Shown here in pieces: positions 1 through 10,640 of a stretch of DNA of 64,000 bases (its first letter is position 1; each line of letters begins with the position of its first letter). Under the pieces are notes generated by a model. That model was not told the DNA's origin. It worked only from the letters and a program-made list of their open reading frames with translations, and ran no database searches. The position numbers and the translations under genes are program-made. This DNA is from Dactylorhiza incarnata (lineage: Eukaryota > Streptophyta > Magnoliopsida > Asparagales > Orchidaceae), in assembly GCA_033032865.1 (NCBI GenBank), contig JAWHQI010000527.1, positions 620,001-684,000 on the forward strand, in the 5' to 3' direction.

Positions 1-484
1 CAAATACATGCAGAAAAACAAACACTCAAATATACACATTCACACACACACAACAGTGTACACTTACACATACATATAAACTTACATATTCCACATACAA
101 ACAAAATTTACAACATCTCACCGATGCATTTATTATAACATTATTACATACCTGTCAACCAAGCTGTCGTGTCATTAAATGCGTAACACTATTAAATCAA
201 CGTCTTTATTGTTGCAACTATGTATTTTCAAAATGTTCAAGACTTCCTGCTTCCACATCTGAGCTTCTCCTTTGATGAAACAAAATTTTTAGTGACATAA
301 GAATTTCTCTTCTCTGCCTCTACTGATTTGATTTTGTTCGTTTCTACACGTAATATTTATATCATATTTTCACTTTAAAAACATATAATGAATTTGTCAT
401 GAGAACAACACTTTGCAGACTTCTATTCATACTACCAAAAACAAATTATCCCACTAACACTTGCTATTACATCAGTTGTTACAG

Positions 485-1506
485 GCCTCTACCAATTTCA
501 ATATGTCATCTCATGACAATCGCGCCACTACCGCAAACAAAACTCAACTAAAAGGCAAAGCATTGGTGAGTACTCTATTTCATTACCGCTTTATATTTAT
601 GTATTATCTGAGGTGTTTCACCATAATTTCGTCACGCATGACACTATTGTAATGACTACTTCATATTGGATATTTGTTTTAGGCAACACAACATAAGGCA
701 CCACAAAAGATAACTCTAGAAGATCTTGCCAAGGTATGCTCAAATATGTCTACGAAATATTAGGTGTACAAAGAACGACAAAAATCATTATGACACTGTT
801 ACAACTCCAAAAAATTAATACTTTGCGTTCTCATTGTAAATGATTTAAACCTATGAAAATTCACATATACCATATGCAACTGTTACCATGGATGTATAAA
901 AATTAAAAATAATATCGAACTTTTTTCAGTGGTTTCCAAGGCCTCGAAATGTTAAAACAAAGCCCCAAACTGACCGTGTTATTACCGCGAACTCCGACGC
1001 ATTCGTAAGTATTCAAAGAAAGCTTTTTATCATTTACACAGTATCCAAATATTACATAACCATGCAAAAAATATAAATTCATGTATGATTGCAGTGTTCT
1101 CATACAGCTACACTTCTGATTTCGCCCTTCCATGACTACCACGGCATAACTACCAAAACTGTCCCGGCAACAAACAGGTCACAGGTAATGATTTCATAAA
1201 ATTTTGTAATTTCTTCTGGCGGCTTTTATTACTTTTATTCGCAAAATAAAACTTATTTCATATATGAATTTTATGTCATTTGCTGTATCACTACCTTATA
1301 TAGTCATTTTCATATAACTAATTTGTAGTGCATACGTTTTCTATTAGACATCGCAACCAACGACAGCTACAACGCAACTGTCTCCTGCAATGAATCTCGC
1401 CAACTTATGGTTAAAGATTTTCATTGGAATTGAAGAATCTTGCGAGCACCACAGAACTCAATACCCAAACTGCGAATGCGAATTCTGTATTTTACATAGC
1501 TCATGA
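485..1506 (+). CDS. Five-exon gene-like unit in He1 (unknown protein)
   Basis: Five exons can be read at 485-565, 683-733, 930-1004, 1095-1184 and 1348-1506. Every intron is bounded by GT and AG and every exon is in phase 0, giving 151 residues before the TGA at 1504-1506. The first visible exon follows an AG acceptor, so an upstream exon or start may exist that I cannot identify. The protein is basic and Thr/Asn/Gln-rich. Its last exon ends in a Cys/His cluster (CEHH, then CECEFC). I do not recognise the family; a captured host gene fragment or the tail of a Helitron accessory gene are both possible. The same gene occurs in He5 with all splice sites conserved. By eye there are about six replacement and two silent differences, which does not suggest purifying selection. 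Confidence 0.45.
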
Positions 1507-2339
1507 GTGACTGTTTTGTAACCGTATATGGTAGGTAAATAAATAAATATAACTTCGTTGTTTCTGCTCATTATACTTTATATTTATTGAAACTCACAGT
1601 TATATGAAATGTGCTGAAAATATCGTAAACTTCTCTGTTCACAATGAATTATATAACACAAATTCAGTTATTAAACTGTCTATTTGCCTACTGTCACAAA
1701 CAGCTCCGTCGAATGCCATCCAGCTTCTGTTGGTCAACATGATAATTCATAGATGATAATGTATTCATATTTGTATGATGAAAGGAAAATAGTGAAAGAA
1801 AACACATCTTCTCATCTTGATTTACCTTTAAGCATAAAATTTTGAGTAAATATGATTCTCTCTATTATATTTCATGGAAAAAAAAATTCATCTAACATTT
1901 TTGTGACATTAAATGTGTTGGTCATATAAATACTGTTTTTTATATGATCTGTCATGCACCTATGAAATTGTCATTTTCCGTAATGTAATTTGGAGAGCAT
2001 GAGCTGGAAATGAGACGTCTGCAGTTCAACAAAATTTTACTTTCCCCCTCTAATCGTCATCAAATAATTTGACATTTGCTTAACCATCTCAGCTAATGTT
2101 TATATCATCGTTAGGCTTACAACCTTACCTGTAAAACAAAGTTAAATATCCATTATTTGATGCAGTATCAACTGAAATATAGATTTTGTTTCATACATTT
2201 GCTTATTTTTCATCATATATATTTTATGAGTTCTTTAGTTCACAAATCTTCATTTCATGCGCGGCGTCTGCGAGCTACAGAATCGCCGTTGCATCTGCAA
2301 TGCCGTGTGCGGCCTCAAGTTGGTCGATTGTGTAAAAAT

Positions 2340-2560
2340 GTGTGACGCCCACTTCTATGCGTCCGAAAGCTGCGTCGAGCATCAAGCACGGGCGAAGCCC
2401 GTGCGCAGGCGGGCAAAGCCCGCCTTCATGCGGCCAAAGGCCGCCCAAGAGCATCGAGCACGGGCAAAGCGAAGGCCGTGCGCAGGCGGGCGAAGCCCGC
2501 CTTGATGCGGCCGAAGGCCGCCCAAGAGCATCGAGCACGGGCGAAGCCCGTGCGAAGATG
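2340..2560 (+). repeat. GC-rich mini-hairpin cluster at He1 tail
   Basis: Short perfect inverted repeats with a GAA or AAA loop follow one another: ACGGGCGAAGCCCGT, GCGGGCAAAGCCCGC, GCGGCCGAAGGCCGC. The last one forms the Helitron terminal hairpin. The motif GAGCATC recurs before the hairpins and pairs with GATGCTC at the very end. Confidence 0.7.
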
Positions 2561-2564
2561 CTCG

Positions 2565-2566
2565 TA

Positions 2567-2618
<52 letters not shown>

Positions 2619-2643
2619 AGTATATATATATTAGGTATATATA
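2565..2643. repeat. TA-rich tract between He1 and He2
   Basis: The stretch is almost pure TA dinucleotide with occasional ACTTA and AGGT interruptions. It separates the 3' end of one Helitron from the 5' end of the next. The ORFs through it are artefacts of the repeat. Confidence 0.85.
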
Positions 2644-3197
2644 TCTATTACTAATAAGGGGATTCCTCGCTTTGAGTCGCCCGTCGTCGGTCACAGTAAA
2701 TGACCGTTTTGCCCCTGTAGGAACGAAAAAGCGAAGGTCGTGCGCAGGCGGTCTCAGTAAATGACCGCTTTGAGTCGCCCGTCGTCGGTCACAGTAAATG
2801 ACCGCTTTGAGTCGCCCGTCGTCGGTCACAGTAGATGATAATGTATTCATATTTGTATGATAAAAGGAAAATAGTGAAAGAAAACACATCTTCTCATCTT
2901 GATTTACCTTTAAGCATAAAATTTTGAGTAAATATGATTCTCTCTATTATATTTCATGGAAAAAAAGATAATGTATTCATATTTGTATGATGAAAGGAAA
3001 ATAGTGAAAGAAAACACATCTTCTCATCTTGATTTACCTTTAAGCGAAAAAGCGAAGGCCGTGCGCAAGCGGGCCGCCCAAGAGCATCGAGCACGGGCAA
3101 AGCGAAGGCCGTGCGCAGGCGGGCGAAGCCCGCCTTGATGCGGCCGAAGGCCGCCCAAGAGCATCGAGCACGGGCGAAGCCCGTGCGAAGATGCTCG
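2644..3197 (+). mobile_element. He2: short patchwork Helitron
   Basis: The 5' end TCTATTACTAATAAGG at 2644 and the 3' end CTCG at 3194-3197 behind the ACGGGCGAAGCCCGT hairpin both abut TA tracts. The interior is assembled from pieces: about three copies of a roughly 45-base unit containing GGTCACAGTAAATGACC (2690-2832), two partial copies of a segment present once in He1 at about 1753-1888 (see 2834-3044), and the hairpin tail. It has no coding capacity. Confidence 0.65.
2834..3044 (+). repeat. Two partial copies of the He1 segment 1753-1888
   Basis: The segment beginning GATAATGTATTCATATTTG occurs at 1756, at 2837 and again at 2968, and also in He5 at about 13350. The first copy here runs on to the poly-A stretch. 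The second is cut short and joined directly to the hairpin tail. Confidence 0.8.
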
Positions 3198-3348
3198 TAC
3201 TTATATATATATATGTATATATATCTATTACTAATAAGGGGATTCCTCGCTTTGAGTCGCCCGTCGTCGGTCACAGTAAATGACCGTTTTGCCCCTGCAG
3301 GAACGAAAAAATTTGTGCGCTGTGCGCGTCTCGGTGGCGGGGGACCGC

Positions 3349-3376
<28 letters not shown>
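3349..3376 (+). repeat. 28-base G homopolymer
   Basis: An uninterrupted run of G lies in the 5' part of He3. It may be a real slippage product or G-quadruplex former, or an assembly length error. Confidence 0.85.
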
Positions 3377-3379
<3 letters not shown>

Positions 3380-3574
3380 GCGCGATGAAGCGGGAGCGGG
3401 CGGGTGCAGCACGTCGGGCGAGCCAGGCGGGCTGGTCGGGTGCGCTCACGCGGGGACGGGCTGGTGCACGCTAGGTGCGTGTGCACGGGGACGCGGCCTG
3501 CTCGGGTGCGGACGAGTTTTTTGAACACAAAGCGGGGCTCTGCTTTATGAAGAGCGAAGTTCGGCTTTGTTTCG

Positions 3575-3601
3575 CGATGTGGGACTAAAAGTCCCACATC
3601 G
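3575..3601. promoter_or_regulatory. Palindrome of two USE-like motifs
   Basis: CGATGTGGGAC and its exact complement GTCCCACATCG flank a five-base spacer. GTCCCACATCG matches the plant snRNA upstream sequence element consensus (RTCCCACATCG). No TATA box is positioned here as it is in the He5 copies. Confidence 0.35.
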
Positions 3602-3915
3602 CTATTTGGGCGGGGCCCGCCTGTGGGCCCCGCATGCTGAGTGTAGTAAGATTTTAAAACAAAAACAGTCAAAATGGCGGATGAACAGTTGCGTCACTGT
3701 TCATCCGCCACTTTCTTTTTTTATGATTAAAATGTTATTTAATTTAATTTTATTTTAAATTTTTTTTAAATTTTTTTTTTACGCTTTTTCAATGTTTTTT
3801 TAATCAAAGATTTAATTTTATTTTAAAGTTTTTTTTAACCTTTTTTTTTTAAGTTTTTTTTTTCAATGTTTTTTTAATCAAAAAAAAAAATGTGTGCGTG
3901 TAGAGCCGCCGGGGG

Positions 3916-5935
3916 GCCGGGCGAAGCCCGCTGCAGGCAGTTGCGTACTGCCGCGGGATATTAGGGGGTTACATTTTTTATTTTTTTTAATTTATTTTCT
4001 ATTTTAATATATCAATAGGTGACGGGGGCGAAGAGCGGCGAGGGGCGGCCGAATACCGGCGAGGTGCGGGCGAATACCGGCGAGGCCGAGGGGGCGGGCG
4101 AAGCCCGCCTTGAATGACGAGCGGGCGAAGCCCGCCTGGTTGCGGGCGAAGCCCGCATAGATGCGGCCGAAGGCCGCCAGAGAGCATCGAGCACGGGCTT
4201 AGCCCGTGCGAGGATGAAAAAGTTTTTTCACTTCTTTTTACAGTTTTTTTAAATAAAAAACATTACTTTTTTTAAACTTTTTTTAAGTTCTCTTTCAATG
4301 TTTTTTACTCCAAAAAAAATCTGGTCGGGGTGGACCCGCCGGGGGGCGGGCGAAGCCCGCGACAAGCAGCTGTGTACTGCCGCGGGATTTGAGGTGGTTA
4401 CATTTTTTTGATTATTTTTTATTTATTTTCTATTTGAATATTTAAAGCATGTAAAATTATTTAAAATTGTAAATAGGTGACGGGTGTGAAGACCGGCGAG
4501 TGGAGCCGCCAGGGGCGGGCGAAGCCCGCCGTAGGCCGCTGCGTACTGCCGCGGGATTTTAGGGGGTTACATTTTTTATTATTTTTAATTTATTTTCTAT
4601 TTTAATATTTAATGAATGTGCGGGCGAAACACGCTTGGTTGCGGGCGAAACCCGCTTGGTTGCGTGCGAAGCCCGCTTGGTTGCGGGCGAAGCCCGCATT
4701 GATGCGGTCGAAGGCCGCCAGAGAGCAGCGAGCGATGATGAAAATTTTTTCACTTCTTTTTAAAGTTTTTTTCAATAAAAAACATAACTTTTTTAAACTT
4801 TTTCTAAAGTTTTCTGTCAATGTTTCTTTAATCCAAAAAAATCTGGACGGGGTGAAGCCGCCGGGGGGCGGGCTAAGCCCGAGGCAAGCAGCTGGGTACT
4901 GCCGCGGGATTTGAGGGGGTCACATTTTTTTGATTATTTTTTATTTATTTTCTATTTGAATATTTAAAGAATGTAAAAGTATTTAAAATTTTAAATAGGT
5001 GACGGGGGCGAAGACCGGCGAGTAGAGCCGCCGGGGGGCGGGCGAAGCCCGCCGCAGGCAGCTGCGTATTGCTGCGGGATTTTAGGGGGTTACAGTTTTT
5101 TATTATTTTTAATTTATTTCTATTTTAATATTTAGTGTTAATATTTAGTGAATGTAAAATTATTTAAAATTTTAAATAGGTGACGGGGGCGAAGACCGGC
5201 GAGGGGCGGGCGAAGACCGGCGAGGGGCGGGCGAAGACCGGCGAGGGGCGGGCGAATACCGGCGACGCCGAGGGGGCGGGCTAAGCCCGCCTTGAATGAC
5301 AAGCGGGCGAAGCCCGCTTGGTTGCGGGCGAAGCCCGCTTGGTTGCGGGCGAAGCCCGCTTGGTTGCGGGCGAAGCCCGCATTGATGCGGCCGAAGGCCG
5401 CCCGAGAGCATCAAGCACGGTACTGCCTCCGGGGGGTGGAGCCGCGAGAATTCTGAGTTTTTTTAATCAAAAACAAATCTTGGCGGGGTGGAGCCGCCGG
5501 GGGCCGGGCGAAGCCCGCGGCAAGCAGCTGGGTACTGCCGCGGGATTTGAGGGGGTTACATGTTTTTGTTAAAGAATGTAAAATTATTTAAAATTTTAAA
5601 TAGGTGACGGGAGCGAAAACCGGCGATGGCCGGGAGGATACCGGTGAGGGACGAGCGAGGCCCGCCGACGCAGAAGGGGCGGGTGAAGCCCGCCTTGAAT
5701 GCCAAGCGGGCGAAGCCCGCATTGATGCGGCCGAAGGCCGCCCGAGAGCATCTTCGCACGGGCGTATGAGGTAATACCGGCGAGGGGCAAGCGAAGCCCG
5801 CCGACGCCGAGGGGGCGGGCGAAGCCCGCCTTGAATGCCAAGCGGGCGAAGCCCGCTTGGTTGCGGGCGAAGCCCGCATTGATGCGGCCGAAGGCCGCCC
5901 GAGAGCATCGAGCACGGGCGTAGCCCGTGCGAAGA
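3916..5935 (+). repeat. Array of GGGCGAAGCCC mini-hairpins
   Basis: More than twenty short inverted repeats with a GAA loop are spread over this stretch: GCGGGCGAAGCCCGC, GCGGCCGAAGGCCGC, ACGGGCTTAGCCCGT and variants. They alternate with AT-rich modules. Several tandem copies are separated by TTGGTTGCG (for example 4621-4700 and 5300-5380). Confidence 0.8.
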
Positions 5936-5941
5936 TGCTCG

Positions 5942-6041
5942 TGTATATATAATTATATATGTAGGGTATTTATATATACATGTATGCTTATATATATACT
6001 ATATAAGTATATATATACACATATATATATATATATATATA
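5942..6041. repeat. TA-rich tract between He3 and He4
   Basis: The dinucleotide tract separates two Helitron 3' ends that face each other: He3 on the plus strand and He4 on the minus strand. Confidence 0.85.
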
Positions 6042-6980
6042 CGAGCATCTTCGCACGGGCTACGCCCGTGCTCGATGCTCTCGGGCGGCCTTCGGCCGCA
6101 TCTAGGCGGGCTCCGCCCGCCCCCGGCGAGCTACGCCCGTGCTCGATGCTCTCGCGCGGCCTTCGGCCGCATCTAGGCGGGCTCCGCCCGCCCCCGGCGG
6201 GCTGCCCGTGCGAAGATGCTCTCGGGCGGCCTTCGGCCGCATCTCGGCGGGCTCCGCCCTCCCCCGGCTACACCCGCCCCCGGCTACACCCGCCCCCGGC
6301 GGGCTACGCCCGTGCTCGATGCTCTCGGGCGGCCTTTGGCCGCACCCCGGCGGGGGCTCCGCCCGCCCCCGGCGGGCTACTCCCGTGCTCGATGCTCTCG
6401 GGCGGCCTTCGGCCGCACCCCGGCGGGCTATGCCCGTGCTCGATGCGCAAATAGTACCTTCAGTAATTAAATTTTACGTTTCCGCTAGGGCTGTTAGACA
6501 TTCTTAATTTGAGGACTGAAACAATAGTGTTAATAGAGCTTAGGAACTAAAATCGTAAGGTAAAAAAGTTAACAGACTGAAATCCTATATAAAGTAAAAA
6601 GTGAAAGGACCAAAATCTTAAAGTAAATAAATCTTAAGGACCAAAATGGAAATGTTCCCGGAAATAAGAAATTTAAATATTTTAAATAATTAATAAAAAA
6701 AATGAAAACAAAAACATAGGATCCCGATGCCGCCCCTGTTCCGCTTCCGCCCCCAGCCGTGCCCGTGCCCGTGCCCCCAGCCGTGCCCGTGCCGCGGGTG
6801 GAGACGGGAGAGGCACGGGAATTCTGAGATTTGGAGTTTGGATTTTTTTGATTGAATCTCTATACGCAGCCCTCCCAACTTGCATCCGACGGCCCGATTT
6901 TGATCAAGCTTTGATCGGACGGTTCCGATGGGATCTATGGTGTGCTTTCAAGATATGCATATTGCCTTATATAATAAAGA
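6042..6980 (-). mobile_element. He4: Helitron, minus strand
   Basis: The 3' end (CGAG on the plus strand at 6042-6045) is followed inward by the GCACGGGCTACGCCCGTGC hairpin and a run of GC-rich hairpins to about 6450. The 5' end lies at 6980, reading TCTTTATTATATAAGGC on the minus strand. TA tracts lie outside both ends. The interior (6450-6960) contains several AGGACCAAAAT-like short repeats and no gene. Confidence 0.6.
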
Positions 6981-7338
6981 TATATGTATATATATATATA
7001 CATACATACATAAGTATAAATATCTATAAGTATATATATATAATACTTATATATATATATATTTATATCTATAGACTATATATATAAGTATACATATATA
7101 CTTATAAATATATATATATATATACTTATATAGTATATATATATAAGTATATATACTATATAAGTATATATATATTCTTATATATACTTATGTAAATATA
7201 TATAGTATATTTACTTATATACATATATGTAGTATGTATATATAACATATATGTAGTATGTATATATAAGTATATATAAGAATATATATATATATACTTA
7301 TATATATATATATATTTATATATATGTATACTTATATA
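6981..7338. repeat. TA-rich tract between He4 and He5
   Basis: The stretch is TA dinucleotide with ACTTATATA and AAGTATATA variants and no coding content. Confidence 0.85.
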
Positions 7339-7588
7339 TCTATATTAATAAGCCTCTTCCGCTGCTAAGGATTGTCAACATTGTAGGTCACAGTAAATGA
7401 CCTTTTTGCCCCTGTCGGCACGAAAAATTTGTGCCCAGTTCCGGGGGAGGCGGCGTGAGCGCTCACGAGGTGGCCGGCGGGTTCACGCGGGTCAGGTCAG
7501 GACGGGCGTCGTCAGGCCGGCTCACGCGGGCCACGGATGGACAGCCGGCGGGGGCAACCAGCCAGTTCAACAGCCTGCAACCTTTACG

Positions 7589-7631
7589 CCTTATATACAG
7601 CGGAAGTATCCACTTCTCCGCGATGTGGGAC
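7589..7631 (-). promoter_or_regulatory. USE + TATA module, Pol III-like spacing (copy 1)
   Basis: On the minus strand GTCCCACATCG (7631-7621) is followed after 23 bases by TATATAAGG (7597-7589). In plant U6 and U3 genes the upstream sequence element and the TATA box are about 23-26 bases apart, the spacing linked to RNA polymerase III. No U6 or U3 coding sequence follows. Confidence 0.4.
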
Positions 7632-7747
7632 TAAAACTCCCACATTTTATTTTAAAAAAATTAAATAAAAAATTACGCGGGCGGAGGTGGGCCCCGCCTG
7701 CATAAAAACATGTGAGGCTGGCAGTTCAGCATCATACAAGCGTCGCT

Positions 7748-7790
7748 CCTTATATACAGCGGAAGCAATCCCCTCTCCGCGATGTGGGAC
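7748..7790 (-). promoter_or_regulatory. USE + TATA module, Pol III-like spacing (copy 2)
   Basis: This is a second copy with the same 23-base spacing: GTCCCACATCG at 7790-7780 and TATATAAGG at 7756-7748. A T5 stretch on the minus strand occurs about 40 bases further on, which could end a very short Pol III transcript. Confidence 0.4.
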
Positions 7791-7839
7791 TAAATCTCCC
7801 AGATATTATTTGAAAATAATTAGGTTAAAAATTTATTGG

Positions 7840-8110
7840 GTCACGCCTCTTTTCTCCCCGATTCGCCATCCCGCCTCCGTGTCGCCCTCTCCCTCTCCAC
7901 TTCGGCATTCCGACAACTTCAACTCGCGTCGCCCTCTGCCCTTGCCGCGTGTGATCGCACCGCCGCTTCCGCCGCTAGCCGCCTACAAATGGACCGCCTC
8001 CGCCGCCTCTCTGCCTCATCTTCGCGCTTTCTCCCTCTGCTGCTCTGTCACTTTCCCCCAACCTTCCTGTCGCCCGCAGCCTCTACGCACCTCGGCTACA
8101 GGTACGCCTC
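7840..8110 (+). other. Pyrimidine-rich leader-like stretch in He5
   Basis: The stretch is CpG- and CT-rich and ends in CTACAGGTACGCC, a possible splice donor context. The wording CGCTTTCTCCCTCTGCTGCTC recurs in diverged form near 10370. It looks like the 5' leader of a captured gene, but I find no start codon with a convincing frame. The stretch 8111-10150 is AT-rich and shows no gene. Confidence 0.3.
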
Positions 8111-10154
8111 TGCTTCCTTCTCCACGCTCAACCCCTCTCCGTTCTCTTCCTCTTCTTTGCGTACTCTCTGTTTTCCTATTTTCTGCTGATTTTCTCTGTC
8201 TCTCTAATTTACTGCACATGTGCATTTGTTCCTCTTTTCTCTTCTCATGTACATGCTCTCTATATTTATGTGAATTGTTATTGTTCCTAAAATTATCTGA
8301 TTTGCTCACTTGAATTTCTTTAAAATTCTCTGCTTTGCTCACCGAATATCTGCTTAGCTGACATCGGTTTTTACTGCTGCTATTTTTCTCTACTTTGCTC
8401 TGTAATCCTGCATCAGTGTTTGCATCAGATTTAGGCTTAACGTTCTGTCATACAAATAAGATCTTGCCAGGTTCTGCAATAATGCATGTCTTCGCAAATC
8501 TATCTTACATACCCGCTGCTACAACTAAGAGCACCTTCTATATGATTACAGCAACTTTCTGATTTCTCATGGCTTACAGGCTGTGCAAATGTTAAAGTTT
8601 TTTCATACATGCTTCATGCATGACGTGTATATCCTACTTCATAAATTTGCTTGATGAAATATATGTTGCAGGTGAATTTTTATGCTTTCACATCATTTCA
8701 TGATCGTTCTACTTTCTCTCGATTCAGAAGTTCAAGCTTGAGTTGGGACATATTGATTGGTTATTAGTTGCAATATCGATGCTGATGTGGCTCCTATGGC
8801 ACATCTACTCTATGGGAAAATATATTTGTGCTGTTTATATATTGTTGCATTTGCGGAAAATAGGCTAACTGTGAAACTTCAGTAAGAAGAGGCATGATTT
8901 TGGAACCCATGTTGTTCAATTAAGATGTAATATTATTATTATTATGGTCTAAATTTCTCGCAGTTAAATGTAGGTTTTCAGTTAAAAACCAAAAAAACTT
9001 CCAATTCCGCTACCACCTACAATCATAAGACCTCACTCAGCTGCGTGTAGATTAGCAGAACATTGTCACTCCCTTCTCCTGCGATCTCTCACACATCAAT
9101 TAAAAAAAAAAACAGTTCTTTCCTCACGTTTTCCATACTACAGTCATTTACTGTGTTTTCCCCGTATTTTTGCTTCTCTGCTCACCTTTACCAAACATAT
9201 GTCATTTAGTTGTTCTTTCGCTACCACCTAGCATCATAAGGGCTCACTCAGCTGCGTTTACATTACTGCTTCGTGATTGGCATCCCACTGTTTGTTCCAC
9301 ATTAACATATTGCAAAATTCTGTAAATAGCAGGTAAATCAATACTGATATGACTAACATATATCCTATTTGAAATGTAGAAGCTCATATCGAACATGAAC
9401 TGAAATATTTAATCATATATGTACTCAAATAGTTGATATCACAAATGCTACCAAACTGCTTATATCATTCACAATCTCTTTACTTCGCTCTCCGTAGATG
9501 TTTTTCTCAGGGTTGTCGATTTGGGCCATCTTCAGTAAATGTTTTTGTTCAACCCTTTCCTTTCGCCTGTTCATTCCGCTCCAATTTTTAAAACGTTACT
9601 CTTATTTGAATTAGAGCTAATTATACAGATAGTTGGGCAGTGTCCCAGAAAATGGAACTTCCAAGCTGTTTCATTATAAAAATTAAATACATCATAACAA
9701 ATTGTCCTCTTATTCCTATAAGTTACAGTCAACTGTAAAATATAAAAAATGTTGCGTTATGTGAGTGGCAGTATTTGTTCCTCATTTCCAAGATTATATA
9801 GTACCACCTTCCTGTGGATATGCTAAGCAGACCAAATACACCCCAGCTCATTACATCTACTACACCCGGTTCATGTTGTAAATTAATTACTCCCTTCAGT
9901 TCTTCCACCTCCGAATTTTCTCCTATCTCTTCTTATGGTGGCCTTATTTGTGAATGAAAGTTTTGCTACAGCTACAGTTTTCCTCCTATTCGTTATATCC
10001 ATTAAACCCATTGTACAAGCGTTCTTTCAGTAATACTGTTACCGCTTTTTTTTTGGCCCTCAATTCTAAAACAAACATCATGGTCTTAGGGTTCTCGGAT
10101 TTGATTTTGATGCCATCCATGCTGTCATAACATCGAGTAGCATTCCAATTTCTT

Positions 10155-10640
10155 TTGAAATCTCCACGACAAAACTCATTGGCAGCGCTTCCGCCGTTCC
10201 GCCGCTCTTCGGCAATCCCTCCGTCACTCCTCCACGCGGTGGCGACGAGGCACGGCGACGCGCGGCAGTCTCTGCGCTGGGCGTATGTCCTTCACGCGTG
10301 TGCTCCCACCGCCGTTCTCTCCACTCTAATGGACCACTGCCTTGCTTCGCTGCCTCATTTCCGCAACCGCTCCCTCTGCTGCTCCGTCATTTCCGGCAAA
10401 CCTCAGCCTCGCCAGCAACAGGTTATCGTCTTTCACAGCTTTCTTCTTCCACGTTTCGATTTACTTTCTCCATCGCCTATTCGATTTTGTTTTTCGATTT
10501 CCTTCTAGGTTTCTCCACCTCCGCCGCTGTTCTCGCTTTCCTCCTCCTCTTCCTCATTCGATTTCGTCGCAGCAGGTTATCGTCATCCCTCTTCTTCCCC
10601 GAAATCCATCGCCGCATCTCTCACCAGAAATGATTTGATC
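10155..10640 (+). other. Second leader-like stretch in He5
   Basis: This GC- and CT-rich block has overlapping open frames in all three plus frames, which is typical of low-complexity sequence. It shares short wording with 7990-8060. It may be the first exon region of the unit whose later exons lie at 12082-13103, but I cannot connect them. The stretch 10641-11860 shows no gene. A 21-base sequence (GTACCTCAAGGTGCACGCCA core) occurs twice, near 11681 and 11808. Confidence 0.25.

Larger units (their letters stand above)
1..2564 (+). mobile_element. He1: Helitron, 5' end outside window
   Basis: The 3' end at 2561-2564 (CTCG followed by T) is preceded by the hairpin GCACGGGCGAAGCCCGTGC and lies against a TA-rich tract, as expected for a Helitron 3' terminus. 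The last four bases are CTCG rather than the usual CTRR. From about 266 to the end it matches 11864-14162 of He5 almost base for base, so both belong to one family. It carries a five-exon gene-like unit (485-1506) and, near its tail (2340-2560), a series of short GC-rich hairpins. The stretch 1-484 shows no clear coding content. Most of 1507-2340 is AT-rich and also without a recognisable gene. No Rep or helicase domain is visible, so the element is non-autonomous. Confidence 0.65.
3224..5941 (+). mobile_element. He3: hairpin-rich Helitron
   Basis: The 5' end TCTATTACTAATAAGG at 3224 is identical to that of He2. The 3' end CTCG at 5938-5941 follows a GCACGGGCGTAGCCCGTGC hairpin. Both sides are TA tracts. 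The interior holds a G homopolymer, a CGATGTGGGAC palindrome, and four or more repeats of a roughly 500-base module that contains poly-T-rich blocks, GCGGGCGAAGCCCGC-type hairpins and the motif GGTGACGGGGGCGAAGACCGG. It has no coding capacity. The ORFs through it, rich in Pro, Arg, Ser and Ala, come from the hairpin repeats. Confidence 0.6.

Noticed and set aside
3954..6507. Overlapping Pro/Arg/Ser/Ala-rich open frames in He3 and He4
   Set aside because: They follow the GC-rich hairpin repeats in every frame and stop at random. There is no domain or splice structure.
7560..7730. U6 or U3 snRNA gene behind the USE/TATA modules
   Set aside because: Neither the U6 start nor the U3 box sequences known to me occur downstream on the minus strand. 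Only the promoter-like part is present.
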